A DNA stretch of 64,000 nt from Noviherbaspirillum sp. Root189 (GCF_001428545.1 NZ_LMHZ01000033.1:1-64000); one strand, 5' to 3'; positions 33,772-44,042 are shown, counted from the first letter of the stretch. Made by a program: numbers and translations. The notes: a model not told the origin generated them from the letters alone.

Positions 33772-34891
33772 ATGGGAAGACCAGCGGGATGGATGCAGAA
33801 GTTGACAGGGCGAGGACCGATGCGCTCACCAGGTGCGCCGTCGCATCGGCGTGAGACCGAGCGGCGATTCTGGGAGCAGATCGCAACAGGCATTACAAGT
33901 GAGAAGGCTGCTGAAGCGGTTTGCGTGTCGCAAGCAGTAGGAACTCGCTGGTTTCGTCATAATGGTGGCATGCCACTTTCCATGTTGAGCCCGAGATCGG
34001 GGAGATACTTATCATTCGCCGAACGAGAAGAGATTGGACTACTTTCATGCCAGGACATCGGAGTACGAGAGATTGCTCGCCGTATCGGGCGCAGTGCATC
34101 AACGGTCTCCCGAGAACTGAGACGTAACGCTACAACTCGTAGTGGTCGGCTAGAGTATCGCGCTTCGGTTGCGCATTGGAAGGCGGAATTGGTTGCCAAA
34201 AGACCCAAGCCATGCAAATTGACGACTAATCCACGGTTACACCACTATGTGCAAGACCGTCTGGAGGGCAAGGTTCGCGACGCTAAGGGGCGTAATATTT
34301 CTGGGCCTGTGCCAGCGCCGTTTATAGGAAGAAACAAGCCGCATCGCGGTGACCGCAAATGGGGCAATGGCTGGTCACCCGAACAGATTTCCAACCGACT
34401 GCAGATCGACTTCCCGGACGACGAATCCATGCGCATTTCTCACGAAGCCATCTACCAGGCTCTCTACATCCAGGGCCGAGGGGCACTCAAACGCGAGCTG
34501 GTTAGCTGTCTGCGCACCGGGCGAGCGTTGCGCGTGCCCAGAGCTAGGGCACAGGCCAAGGCCTGGGCGCACGTTAGCGAGGAGGTGATGATCTCTAAAC
34601 GGCCTGCAGAAGTGCAGGATCGCGCTGTGCCGGGGCATTGGGAGGGTGATCTGATCATCGGCCTGAACAGGTCCGCGATTGGAACGCTGATTGAGCGCTC
34701 GAGCCGATTCACCATGCTGGTTTATTTGCCTCGCGGGGAAGGCTACGGGCTGATTCCCAGGACGAAGAATGGCCCTGCGCTGGCTGGCTACGGCGCTGTC
34801 ACGATGGCTAATGCGCTCAAGAAGACGATAACTGACATGCCTGCCCAGTTGTGGCAGTCTTTAACTTGGGACCGCGGTAAAGAACTGTCTG
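33772..34891 (+). pseudogene. IS30-family transposase, C-terminally truncated
   Basis: Starts at ATG 33772 after AGGAGG. It has the IS30 helix-turn-helix domain (LSFAEREEIGLLSCQDIGVR, then IARRIGRSASTVSREL) and the first catalytic Asp in PGHWEGDLIIG. The family block WDRGKELS is reached at about 34888, then the sequence switches to an antisense IS630 gene; the second Asp and the Glu of the DDE triad are missing. The frame stays open by chance to 35043. Confidence 0.82.
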
Positions 34892-35340
34892 ATAAAACCC
34901 ATTGCCCGCAGTACCAGCCACACACTGGTCTTGCAATACGAAATGCCAAACTCGCTCTCGATGAGCTGCGCAATCCGGCGCAATGTCCAGACGTCGGTGT
35001 CGAATCCATTGGCCTGCGCACCGCGCAGCAGCATCCGGCGTAGCCGCTTGCGTTGTGCGTCGTCGAGAGCTGGACGGTACCCGAGCGGTTTGCGATGCCA
35101 CGCCTGTCTGTCAGCCTCCAGCGCTTTGGCCCATACCGACACGCTTTGTCGGCTCACCCCCAGTGTGGCTCACCCCCAGTGTGCGGGCAATCTCCGCCTG
35201 CCTCATTCCTTTGGCCAACAACTGAGCCGCTTGCTTGCGCCGTTGTTCCAGCGCAGTAAAATCCCAACGATATCGCTTCGTTGCCATGACATAACCTCCA
35301 TCCGTCGCAGGTCATGTCTGAGTTATAGCCCAAATTCTTG
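34891..35340 (-). pseudogene. IS630-family transposase N-terminal fragment
   Basis: ATG 35287 on the minus strand starts MATKRYRWDFTALEQRRKQA, an IS630 helix-turn-helix domain. A 16-bp unit (GCTCACCCCCAGTGTG on plus, near 35154-35186) is repeated in tandem and shifts the frame. The rest (SRQSVSVWAKALEADRQAWH, then GYRPALDDAQRKRLRRML) is in a second frame down to the junction at about 34891. The catalytic domain is absent. Confidence 0.78.
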
Positions 35341-35952
35341 TCAGGTATAGACTAAACGCTCAGTAAAATCTGGTCAACATCTAGTGTTGCGACGACCGAT
35401 TGAATCCGCTCTGGCTTCCCTGGTCGGTATTGAAGATCTCCGGTGCTCCATGACGGTCAATGGCTTGCTGTACCGCTTGGAGGCAGAAGTCAGTGGTCAG
35501 CGTATTGGACAGCTGCCATGAGAGTACCCGCCGGCTGGCCCAGTCCATGACTGCAAACAGGTACACGAAGCCACGCTTCATTGGAATGTAGGTAATGTCG
35601 GCGCACCAGACATGGCCTGGCCGCTCAATCGTCATATCACGTAGCAGATAGGGGTACACCTGATGGGCAGCATGGCGAGTGCTGGTCCTGGGCTTTCTGT
35701 ACAGTGCCTCAATGCCCATCTTCTTCATCAGCGTCGTCACATGCTTGCGGCCAATGGCGGTGCCTTCCCGCCGCAACATGTCACGCAGCATGCGACTGCC
35801 GGCAAACGGGTGTTCGAGGTGCAGTTCGTCAATGCGGCGCATGATCGCCAGGTCGACTTCACTGGTTGGTTGCGCTCGGTAGTACGCTGTCGAGCGTGCC
35901 AGTGATAGCACTTGGCACTGCCGGGACACTGGCAACTCATGAGTGCGGTCGA

Positions 35953-36261
35953 TCATTTTTTTGCGCTCAGCAGTCCCGCCTTGGTGAGCGCGCTTTCTAA
36001 AAAATCATTCTCCAGTGTCAATCGGCCGATCTTGGCGTGGAGCGTCGTGAGGTCCGGTTCATTGGCCGACTTGGCCGTTACGCCACCATCGAATACGTCT
36101 GCGGCTCGCTCGAGCAACTGCCGTTTCCATTCTGTCACTTGATTCGGATGCACATCGAATTGCTGAGCGATCTCAGCTAGCGTCTTGTCACCTTTGATGG
36201 CTGCCAGCGCCACCTTGGCTTTGAATCCGCTTGCGTGGTTGCGTCTTGTTCTCTTGCTCAT
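35953..36261 (-). CDS. IS3-family transposase OrfA
   Basis: 102 residues, apparently intact: MSKRTRRNHASGFKAKVALA, then DVHPNQVTEWKRQLLERAAD with the helix-turn-helix, and a leucine-zipper-like C-terminal coil (LTLENDFLESALTKAGLL). It overlaps orfB by ATGA (35953-35956), the usual site for frameshift or coupling. GGAGC lies before the ATG. Confidence 0.85.
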   Translation of the reverse strand: MSKRTRRNHASGFKAKVALAAIKGDKTLAEIAQQFDVHPNQVTEWKRQLLERAADVFDGGVTAKSANEPDLTTLHAKIGRLTLENDFLESALTKAGLLSAKK

Positions 36262-36428
36262 GCTTTGCTCCTTGGTACGGTCTTTCGACCGGTTTCATCA
36301 AGCAAAGCTCCACTTATCTAACTGCCCAGATTTCCGGGTCCACCTCTAGCTTCCTGATTTCCTGCATCTTCGGTACCCATTTGTTCAAATACCGAATGTA
36401 AACATATTTTGTTTTTTGTTAACAGCCC

Positions 36429-37857
36429 CTAGGTAACACATTGCCAGTGATCGTCACGCTTTTGCTTTGCGACGGTTCGCCACCGATCAGGCATGTCGCG
36501 CATTTTAAGCTCGCCGTTCAGTACCGCCACCCGAACCTGAACGAGAAGGTGTGCCCCCTTATTAGTCCAACGCATCTGCCGCTTTTTCGCGCAACGCAAG
36601 CTCACGACTTCATTGACCGCCGATTCGGCGATGCTGCTGCTGATCGGCATGCCGCGCCGATAACGCCATCCATAGTTGACCAGATATTGGGCATTGGACT
36701 CCAGGTACCAGTACGTCCCGCGCAGATTCCACCATAACGCCCTGTACGCAGCGTCTTCCGGCACGAGGCCAAACATGTCATGAATGCTTTTCAGTCTTTC
36801 GACTGCTTCGGAACTCTTGCCATTTCGCCGCTGCGATTTCGTCTTCTACCGAGCGACCGTTGGGTGCCCGCAGACCAGGAAACTTCAGTGCCGATTGTTC
36901 GATTGCGCGAAATTTCATCGCGATGTGAAACCAGTCCAGAATGCGGGTCAACGGCCTTTGGGATCCATCGACCGCTTTTTCAAATTCACCTGCGCCGTCT
37001 GAGACGATCGTTATCTTTTGGTCCTGCTCAGCGCCTTGCTTCGAAAGAAAATGATCAAGCCGCGTTGCTGCCGACGTAACCTCCCGGTTGACGTAGCCAT
37101 ATACCTTGCAACGGCCATCGTCACGAACCGCGCGGCCGGCGATTATGTTCACGTGTCGCCCGGTGGATGGGAGCCGCTTCGATGGGTAATACTGCGCAAG
37201 GTTGGCTTCGTCTTGTTCCTGACGTGACGGGCGGTGGCGCGACCATGCAGAATCCACCGCCAGGGCGACAATCTTGACCTTGCCATCTGCAGGCGGATAG
37301 GCACGCTCACCGCGAATCGCCTTTTCGGCCGCGTCGTCCAGTTCTTGACCGACAGCCCATACGCGGTTCCTGACTCCGGAGGTGGAGATCGCTTGGTCGA
37401 CCGGCAAAGTCTCTTTTAAGAGCACGGTGGCGACTGCATACGGCAGGTGGGCCGCCCACTTGAACTTGGAGGTATTCCAATTCAGGACTGACGCGCTGCA
37501 GTAACGCCAACGCGATCAGGCTGAAGACTTGCTGGTCGTGTCTTGACTGCACTTACAGACCCGCAACTGGGGGCTGTCAATCGTCACCTTGCCGAAAACC
37601 GTTCGATATCGGATTGTATGCTTGGCTTTGATCGACAACGTTGCGCCGCACTGCAGGCAAGTCCTGGAAGCGGCCACAAAACCGTGCGCTTGTGCGTTGA
37701 CCAAAGCGCGCTGCGCTTCGTACATTAGACTTTTGCCTTCAGCCAGGCTCAACCCCAGCTGCTTCAGATCGCCATCGGCTCGTTCGAATTCAACCAATTG
37801 GATCGGTTCGCTACCGCCGACATTGTCTTCAATGCGCGCCTCGATGATTATCCGCAT
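36429..37857 (-). pseudogene. ISKra4-family transposase, broken by several frameshifts
   Basis: Start ATG 37857 after AGGGAGG (MRIIIEARIEDNVGGSEPIQ). The zinc-finger-like segment CLQCGATLSIKAKHTIRYRT follows, then frameshifts near 37540 and 37460. The DDE-containing middle (VKIVALAVDSAWSRHRPSRQ, then VSDGAGEFEKAVDGSQRPLT) ends at 36778, and a third frame carries the end (PISSSIAESAVNEVVSLRCA) to the TAG at 36429. At least three disruptions mean no active protein. Confidence 0.8.
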
Positions 37858-38006
37858 CCCAACCTCCCTGATTGCTAGCAAGACAATAAATGTAGCGCCA
37901 ATTACGATGGAATGGCTGCCTCCAGTTTTAACTGCTCTCAACTGAGACGACGTAACGTGCGGTACGTGCTTTATTCGAGATCGACGCAGGGCGGCGTTAA
38001 TTCTCA

Positions 38007-41000
38007 TTAGTCCGTGCTGTGTCCCTCACTAGGGTCCGCATTTTGCAGTAGCCAGTGGTATCGGAACGCCTCTGCGATACTAATTCTTAGAATATCGTCA
38101 TCCCAAGGCTTGGTATGGAACCTGAACACCGCGCCGCTATTGGTTGCCTCAATAATGGAATCGACAGCGGTATAACCCGACAACATAATCCTGATGACAT
38201 TGGGATATAACTCCTTCACCTTCGATAGAAACACGGTCCCCGGCATTCCCGGCATACGCTGGTCAGATATTACTACCTGTACTTCGTACAACGCCAAAAA
38301 AGAAAGCCCCTCCTCTGCCGAACATGCACGTAGAATTCGATAGCCATCTCGGCGCAATAGACGATTTAGCGCCGCCGACACATTTTCCTCATCGTCAACT
38401 ATCAATAGTGTTTGTTGGAGTGTGGCTATGACTTCGTCGGCCTGAGGAAGGCGTCTGTCCTCGACAAGCAGTTGCTCGAATTCTAGCGGTGGCAGTGGGC
38501 GGCTGAAGTAGTATCCTTGAATCTGATCACAGCGATGGCGACGCAGATATCCAAGCTGCTGTTCGGTTTCTACGCCCTCCGCTATTACTTCCAGCTGAAG
38601 GCTTTTTGCAAGTGTAATGATCGAGCGCGCAATTACCGCTTCCTCGGGATCGGTCGTGATGTTCCGCACAAAGGACTGGTCAATTTTCAAAACATCGATC
38701 GGAAAGCGCTTGAGATAGGAAAGGCTTGAATAACCAGTGCCAAAGTCGTCTAGCGAAAGTTTTACGCCGAGCGTTTTCAACCGATGCATAATATCCAGAG
38801 CATGCTCGATGTCCGTCATGACCAGGCCCTCGGTAAGTTCAATGTCCAAACAACGCGCGTCCAAGCCAGTATCTTCCAAAATCATTGCGAGCGTTTGAAC
38901 AAGGTCTTTCTGATAAAACTGGTTGCCGGACAAATTAACACCGATTCGCAAGGAGCCGTGGCCGGCGTCCTGCCATTTCTTGGATTGCAGACAGGCGGTC
39001 CGCATTGCCCACGTGCCGATTGGTATGATCAGACCGGTTTCTTCGGCAATGCGAATGAAGCGATCAGGCGGTATCAGCCCCAGTTGGGGGTGTTGCCAAC
39101 GCAGCAGCGCTTCCATGCCGACAATGCGGCAGGTCCGTACATCGACTTGAGGCTGATAATGCAGCAACAGTTCATTGCGCTGCAAGGCAAGTCGCAGATC
39201 GCCCTCAAGGCGCAAGCGGTCCATCGCCCGAAAATTCATTGCCGCCGTATAAAATTGAAAACTGTTACGCCCTATTTCCTTCGCGCGGTGCATTGCGATA
39301 TCCGCATGCTTGAGGAGCGCCTCCGCATTATCGCCGTCAGACGGATAAACCGAAATTCCGATCGTGCAACTTAGAAAATAGTCATGCTCTTCAATTGTCA
39401 AAGGATACGCAACGGCGTCCATGAGGCGTTGTACTCTGGTCGTCACCGTAAGTTCATCGATCGCATCCGCGAGTACCAGCACAAATTCGTCGCCAGCCAG
39501 CCGGGCTGCTGTGTCAGTGGTGCCAAGAGCGGTCTGCAGTCGGCAGGCTACTAACTGAAGCAAGACATTACCAGCTTCATGGCCGAGCGTATCATTGAAA
39601 AACTTGAACCGATCGAGATTAATGCATACTATCCAGACCTGTTCAGCATTGGTTTCCGCTCGCATGAGCGTCTGTTTTACGCGGTCACGTAGCAGGTTTC
39701 GGTTTGCCAGGCCGGTCAATGAATCGTAATTTGACTGATACTCGAGCTCTGCTTGATACTGTCTGGCGGCAGTGATGTCAGACATAGCGTACACGAAGTG
39801 GGTCACGATGCCGTTTTCGTCCCTCACCGGAGACACATGGCTGTCGATCCAGATCGGGCTGCCGTCATTACGGAACGCACGTATTACGGCGTGAGCTTCG
39901 CATTGTTGAATAAGCGCTTTCCGTATTTCGACAACCGATGGCTGTTCAAAATCATCGCGACATAGAAATAACAGCGACTTCCCGATCACATCAGCCGCCG
40001 CATAGCCAGTAATCTGATCGAAAGCTGGATTTACATATTCGATCTGGAAATGGGGGGCTTTAGCGCTTCCAATAGCAATCGCATTGGCACTCGCCTCGAT
40101 TGCTCTTTGCCGCAACCTTAGGTGTTGTTCATTTTCACGGGCTTTTTGCCCTACACGCTGACGCTCGATCGCAATACTGACGGTGTGTGCGCAAGATCCG
40201 AGAATTTCGTTTTCGACCTGCTCTGGTGAACGTGCTGAAGATGAATAGACAGCGAAGGTGCCGAAAACCTCACTGCTACTTGATAGGATCGGGTAGGACC
40301 AGCATGCGCGTATATCGCATCTAGCGATTTCATCTTGAAAGCTTGCCCACATCGGATAGTCGGAGATATCGCTTGCGAACACCGGCCGTTTCTCAAAGGC
40401 CGCTCTTCCGCAAGGTCCCGCGGCGGCTGGGTCAACTTTCATCCCATCGAGCGTTCGGCAAAAAGCAGCTGGAAGTCGTGGCGCAGCTGCCAGGTTCAGC
40501 CGACTTCCATTCTCACTGAGCAACATGACTGAACAGATCATTGTCGGATCTAATGACTCAATGATGCTAGTGGCGGTTATTAACACTTCAGAAATTGGCA
40601 CCCCGGTGGCAATGCGTTCGAGAATTTCCATTTGGGCGAGCTTAAACAATTCCAAGTGGCGGCGCTCGCTAATATCGCGAAAATATACCGTCAAGCCGTC
40701 CGAGGAGGGATAGACGCGCACACCGAACCAGCGGTTCAGAGGCGTATAGAAAATTTCGAAAGTCACGCTGCAATGATTAGCCATTGCTCTACGATATTGA
40801 CTCTCGGCGCCGGTGCCGATTAGTGCGGGATACTCCTCCCAAAGGACTTTCCCGAGTAACTCCGTGCGGTCCCGTTGCAACAGGCTCTCAGTCTCTTTGT
40901 TTATATAAGTAAACTGCCACTCAAGATTCAGTGTAAAGAATGCCTCCGTAATGCTTTCTAGTATGGTAGTGAGGCGGGCTGCCAAGCGTCTGATTTCATC

Positions 41001-42785
41001 GCTGGCAAGCTTTCTGTCATGAATATCCGTAGTGCTACCGTACCACTTTACGAGTGTCCCGCTTTCGTCTCTTATTGGCACGCCCTTCGCCAAATGCCAA
41101 CGATAAGTATTCTCAACCGCATACATTAATCGGTATTCAATCTCGAACGAATTACCAGTACGGACAGAGTCGGCCCAGGAAGTAAGTGTTCGATTCACGT
41201 CGTCCGGATGGAGAATCGTTATCCAGTTTTGACTAGCAATATCGATTTGTTTGAGGCCGGTATATTCTGCGACCGTTTCGTTGCCATAGTCAATCGTACC
41301 ATCCGGTTCCGCCGTCCATACGATCTGTGGCATCGCGTCAGCAAGTTGACGGAAGCGCTGTTCGCTCAGAATTAGGGCGCGCTCCGCCTGATTTCTTGCG
41401 ATCTGTTGAGTTGTCTCCTCAGCGCGTTTGCGCTCCGTGATGTCTGAATGGGCACCGATGGTGCGTAGCGGATGACCAGTAGCGTCACGGCTGACAATCA
41501 TGCCGCGACTAAATACCCAGATCCATCTGCCGTTTTTAGTCCGCAGTCGGTATTCATTGGCATATGTTTGGTTTTTTCCGGACAGGTAGTCCGCTGTAGC
41601 TGCCAGCACCCTATCCTTATCGTCTGGATGGACAAGCCTTTTCCACTCCGATAAACGGTTTTTAATGTCATGCTCGGCATAACCCAGCATTTCCTTCCAC
41701 CTTGTGGAATAAAACACTTCGTCAGTTTGGTTATTCCAGTCCCATACACCTTCTCCGGCACCTTCCAGCGCATATTTCCAACGGAACTCACTTTGTTCTA
41801 GGGCCACCCTTGCTTTGACGCGATCCTGCAATCCTTTGAACAAAATAAACCCTATCAAGCCGAGAAGCGCCGACACACCTACAGCGCCACTAAGCCACAT
41901 ATTTCTTTGATGGCGATAGGGGTCGAGAAGATCTTCTATTGACCGCCCGATACCGACGGTTAGTCCGTACTTGGATAACGAGCGCAAGGTGTATTGACGG
42001 TATATGCCGTCACTCTGCGAAATGCGTTGAAAAGACTCGGTTTTCGGCTCCGGCGTGTTTAAGCTCGGCACATCGCGCAATGTCTTTCCCAACCCGTATT
42101 CAGGGATGGGTGCGCGTGCTAATATTTTTCCGTCCGCTCGTATCAAAGCAACCATATCGCGAGATCCCAAACCGATGGTCCGGGAAAAACGAGTGAAGTA
42201 ATCGGGTGAGACCGATAAGACAATAACACCGGCAAATTTCCCATGCACGTCAAGCAAGGATCGAGTGAATTGAATCGACCAGCGCTGCGATACGCGACCT
42301 AACACCGGCTCGCTTATGAACAGTACATCTCCACCTTGGGTATTATTGCGATGCGCAAGAAAATGCTCACGATCGCTCAAGTTGAATGTCTTTGAATTTG
42401 GGTCGGCGCTCGAAAAAACCAGCATGCCGCTGGGGTTGATAATCGATACCTGGAAAGCAACATTCTTTTCAAGATGCGACTGATGTAACCTTACTTTATT
42501 CGCGAAGTCTTGTGAATCCTCCTTCCACCACTCGCGCAGATCAATGAGCGTAAGGTCTATTGCACCTACCGACGAGTGCACTTCTTCGGCAAATACGCGT
42601 ACAAGGTTCGCAGTATCTTTCTGGACGTCTTGTAGCGATCGGTCGTGAAGATTCTGTAGAAAAACAAAGATCAACAACCATAACAAGGAAAGCACACAAC
42701 TAAAGAATATAGCCAGCTGACCCAGCAAGGGAAGACGTACGAGATTGGAAAGCCTTAAATTTCGTGGCAGGAAATAGGAAAGCAT
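38007..42785 (-). CDS. Giant membrane c-di-GMP enzyme: Cache-PAS-GAF-PAS-GGDEF-EAL-REC
   Basis: About 1,592 residues from ATG 42785 (ATG 42860 is an alternative). Order: first helix (FFSCVLSLLWLLIFVF), large periplasmic Cache domain, second helix, three PAS domains, a GAF domain, another PAS, GGDEF, EAL and a C-terminal receiver. The cyclase motif is AGDEF (AARLAGDEFVLVL), usually active. The EAL motif is intact (GMEALLRWQHP), as is DDFGTGYSSLSYL. The receiver keeps its Asp (VVISDQRMPGM). It may make or break c-di-GMP in response to an external ligand and a phospho-signal. It is separated from the operon upstream by 650 bases. Confidence 0.88.
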   Translation of the reverse strand: MLSYFLPRNLRLSNLVRLPLLGQLAIFFSCVLSLLWLLIFVFLQNLHDRSLQDVQKDTANLVRVFAEEVHSSVGAIDLTLIDLREWWKEDSQDFANKVRLHQSHLEKNVAFQVSIINPSGMLVFSSADPNSKTFNLSDREHFLAHRNNTQGGDVLFISEPVLGRVSQRWSIQFTRSLLDVHGKFAGVIVLSVSPDYFTRFSRTIGLGSRDMVALIRADGKILARAPIPEYGLGKTLRDVPSLNTPEPKTESFQRISQSDGIYRQYTLRSLSKYGLTVGIGRSIEDLLDPYRHQRNMWLSGAVGVSALLGLIGFILFKGLQDRVKARVALEQSEFRWKYALEGAGEGVWDWNNQTDEVFYSTRWKEMLGYAEHDIKNRLSEWKRLVHPDDKDRVLAATADYLSGKNQTYANEYRLRTKNGRWIWVFSRGMIVSRDATGHPLRTIGAHSDITERKRAEETTQQIARNQAERALILSEQRFRQLADAMPQIVWTAEPDGTIDYGNETVAEYTGLKQIDIASQNWITILHPDDVNRTLTSWADSVRTGNSFEIEYRLMYAVENTYRWHLAKGVPIRDESGTLVKWYGSTTDIHDRKLASDEIRRLAARLTTILESITEAFFTLNLEWQFTYINKETESLLQRDRTELLGKVLWEEYPALIGTGAESQYRRAMANHCSVTFEIFYTPLNRWFGVRVYPSSDGLTVYFRDISERRHLELFKLAQMEILERIATGVPISEVLITATSIIESLDPTMICSVMLLSENGSRLNLAAAPRLPAAFCRTLDGMKVDPAAAGPCGRAAFEKRPVFASDISDYPMWASFQDEIARCDIRACWSYPILSSSSEVFGTFAVYSSSARSPEQVENEILGSCAHTVSIAIERQRVGQKARENEQHLRLRQRAIEASANAIAIGSAKAPHFQIEYVNPAFDQITGYAAADVIGKSLLFLCRDDFEQPSVVEIRKALIQQCEAHAVIRAFRNDGSPIWIDSHVSPVRDENGIVTHFVYAMSDITAARQYQAELEYQSNYDSLTGLANRNLLRDRVKQTLMRAETNAEQVWIVCINLDRFKFFNDTLGHEAGNVLLQLVACRLQTALGTTDTAARLAGDEFVLVLADAIDELTVTTRVQRLMDAVAYPLTIEEHDYFLSCTIGISVYPSDGDNAEALLKHADIAMHRAKEIGRNSFQFYTAAMNFRAMDRLRLEGDLRLALQRNELLLHYQPQVDVRTCRIVGMEALLRWQHPQLGLIPPDRFIRIAEETGLIIPIGTWAMRTACLQSKKWQDAGHGSLRIGVNLSGNQFYQKDLVQTLAMILEDTGLDARCLDIELTEGLVMTDIEHALDIMHRLKTLGVKLSLDDFGTGYSSLSYLKRFPIDVLKIDQSFVRNITTDPEEAVIARSIITLAKSLQLEVIAEGVETEQQLGYLRRHRCDQIQGYYFSRPLPPLEFEQLLVEDRRLPQADEVIATLQQTLLIVDDEENVSAALNRLLRRDGYRILRACSAEEGLSFLALYEVQVVISDQRMPGMPGTVFLSKVKELYPNVIRIMLSGYTAVDSIIEATNSGAVFRFHTKPWDDDILRISIAEAFRYHWLLQNADPSEGHSTD

Positions 42786-42860
42786 CTTATGAATTCGCCT
42801 AAACGCATAAACAAAGCCGTTGACCCTTGCCTCGTCGGCTTGGCAATGGCAAATCGACAC

Positions 42861-43511
42861 TAGAGGGAGAGCGCGCTACTTACAGGCGAGAGAGGCACAA
42901 GCATGAACGACCAGCAAAATTTTCTCTGCTCGGCGTTTTGTTTCGGTGACCCCGCTGTCCTATGCGCATGCGCACTTAGACCGGAAGCTTTGCGTCTCCG
43001 TTTTTCAACGGGTTTGCCATTGTCGTGTAACGTATTCTAACCGCTTTTATGTTACAAAAAATGTTGCGGCACTGATTTGGTGAAAACTGTAAGTTCGTCA
43101 CACAAGTTTATCGCTTTCGTCAGACCTGTACACTCAAATTATGTGTGTTCTCCTCAATCGATTATTAATCGAACATTTCGGGTCGACTGCCCTGTGGCCA
43201 TTTTTTTAAAAATACCGAGAGTATCGGAGGAGGTGCGGCTGGCTTGTCGTACGAGGCAGTCGTACGGATAGCGACGGTGCCCCGTTAAAACAAGGGCTTG
43301 GTCAGCGGTGTCACCAACGAATACAGGGTCAGTATTGCCGCGGAGGTTTCAATACCGCCAATTTGCATGACCGCAGATCAGCCCTCGCAATGAGGACTCG
43401 GAATCTGGTGCCTTACTCGAACGTCGGCTGCTCATGTTACTTTGCCCAATGATCAGTAGTAGCATTCTCACCGTTTGGTGGTCTCTATAAGTCAACATAT
43501 GATTGAAAAAA
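42861..43511. other. 650-base gap within the signalling region
   Basis: No gene is supported. The AT-rich part around 43030-43220 could hold a promoter for the giant c-di-GMP gene. A perfect hairpin CGTACGA-GGCAG-TCGTACG lies at 43248-43266. The lack of coding sequence contrasts with the tight packing on both sides and may mark the operon end plus a lost gene. Confidence 0.4.
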
Positions 43512-44042
43512 TTAATCCAGGTGCACCGCCCCATCCTCGCCCCATTTCACTTTAGTTATGCCCGGTTCCTCAGCTTCCAGGCGCCGTTTTTCGATCTCCT
43601 GCGGCGTTAGTTCACTGCGGCTGGCCAGGGATTCATTAGCGAGCCGTCGCATTTCTTTTGCCTCATCATGGCGTGTAAAAGCAAGATCAAAGATCTTTTT
43701 AAGGTCATCTACCATCCAAGGCTTGGCAATATAGCGGAACACTTCGGCTTGGTTGATCGCGTTCATCACCGTATCAAATTCGGTTGACGCGCTTAATACC
43801 AAGCGCACAGCATCCGGTTGTATTCCCTTGAACGCCTGAAGAAAATCGGCCCCAGTCATCCCGGGCATTCTATAGTCGGACACGACGACATCAAAAGGGA
43901 CCTCGGCGCTACGCAGTAACGCCTGCTCGGGATCTGTAAAACTTTCTATACGCAATTCGCGATCGGTAAAATGCTGGCGCAATGCACGCTGCAGCGCATT
44001 TATCACATTAATTTCGTCATCGAGCAGTAACAATCGTCTCAT
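43512..44042 (-). CDS. Response regulator with receiver domain and short tail
   Basis: 176 residues. The receiver domain fills residues 1-125 with acidic pair LLLLDDE, phospho-acceptor VVVSDYRMPGMTG and KPW (RYIAKPWMVDD). The tail of about 50 residues is charged and helical (LTPQEIEKRRLEAEEPGITK) and has no recognised output domain. The KPW style links it to all other receivers in this cluster. It is the last gene of the long operon and overlaps the HD-GYP gene by ATGA. Confidence 0.85.
   Translation of the reverse strand: MRRLLLLDDEINVINALQRALRQHFTDRELRIESFTDPEQALLRSAEVPFDVVVSDYRMPGMTGADFLQAFKGIQPDAVRLVLSASTEFDTVMNAINQAEVFRYIAKPWMVDDLKKIFDLAFTRHDEAKEMRRLANESLASRSELTPQEIEKRRLEAEEPGITKVKWGEDGAVHLD

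Larger units (their letters stand above)
33726..35410 (+). mobile_element. IS30-family element carrying an IS630 fragment
   Basis: Inverted ends GCGGATTCAACCAGTCGTCG (from 33726) and GCGGATTCAATCGGTCGTCG (minus, from 35409) continue into CAACAC. CTGG flanks both sides (33722-33725 and 35411-35414). Its transposase runs on the plus strand and is cut at about 34891 by IS630 sequence. The stretch 35341-35410 belongs to the original IS30 right end. Confidence 0.82.
33440..35956 (-). pseudogene. IS3-family transposase OrfB, split by the IS30 insertion
   Basis: The N-terminal part (35956 down to about 35411) holds the HTH_21 region and the first catalytic Asp (PGHVWCADITYIPMKRGF). The C-terminal part (about 33725 down to 33440) has NVFVERLWKSIKYEEVYLHA with the catalytic Glu. 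The join NTDQGSQ/FTSTDF is restored when the IS30 element and one CTGG copy are removed. The IS30 is the only visible damage. Confidence 0.85.
33368..36347 (-). mobile_element. IS3-family element, interrupted by an IS30 element
   Basis: Ends share AGAGGTGG(A/C)CCCG as inverted repeats (33368 onward on plus, 36347 downward on minus), flanked by a 3-bp direct repeat AGC (33365-33367 and 36348-36350), as expected for IS3. Without the IS30 insertion the element is about 1,290 bp, typical for the family. It carries orfA (intact) and orfB (split). Confidence 0.82.
33010..36367 (-). pseudogene. IS5-family transposase OrfA, split by the IS3 insertion
   Basis: The main part (33010-33364) encodes LLRDDQWNKLEPLLPGKVGD and HTTYKRFKRWGQSGVWQ. 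The first six codons (ATG 36367, MQEIRK) lie on the far side of the IS3 element. Joining them after removal of the IS3 and one AGC copy gives an uninterrupted MQEIRKLLRDDQW frame, which is strong proof of the insertion. An apparently longer open frame upstream (to 33549) is IS3 sequence read in the wrong frame. Confidence 0.82.
32614..36428 (-). mobile_element. IS5-family (IS427-type) element, interrupted by an IS3 element
   Basis: Ends are imperfect inverted repeats, GGCGTGTTAACAA (32614 onward) and GGGCTGTTAACAA (minus, from 36428), flanked on both sides by CTAG (32610-32613 and 36429-36432), the target type of IS5 elements. Removing the IS3 insertion and its duplicated bases leaves about 832 bp, the usual size. 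It inserted at the stop codon of the ISKra4 transposase; the TSD recreates the TAG. Confidence 0.85.
32582..37941 (-). mobile_element. ISKra4-family element, interrupted by nested insertions
   Basis: The two ends are exact 25-bp inverted repeats: 32582-32606 on the plus strand reads the same as 37941-37917 on the minus strand. Subtracting the IS5 nest (32614-36428 plus one TSD copy) leaves about 1,540 bp, a normal ISKra4 size. The right end lies about 84 bases upstream of the transposase start and the left end 28 bases after its stop. No clear target duplication was found, and the right flank does not continue the IS701 gene. Confidence 0.8.
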
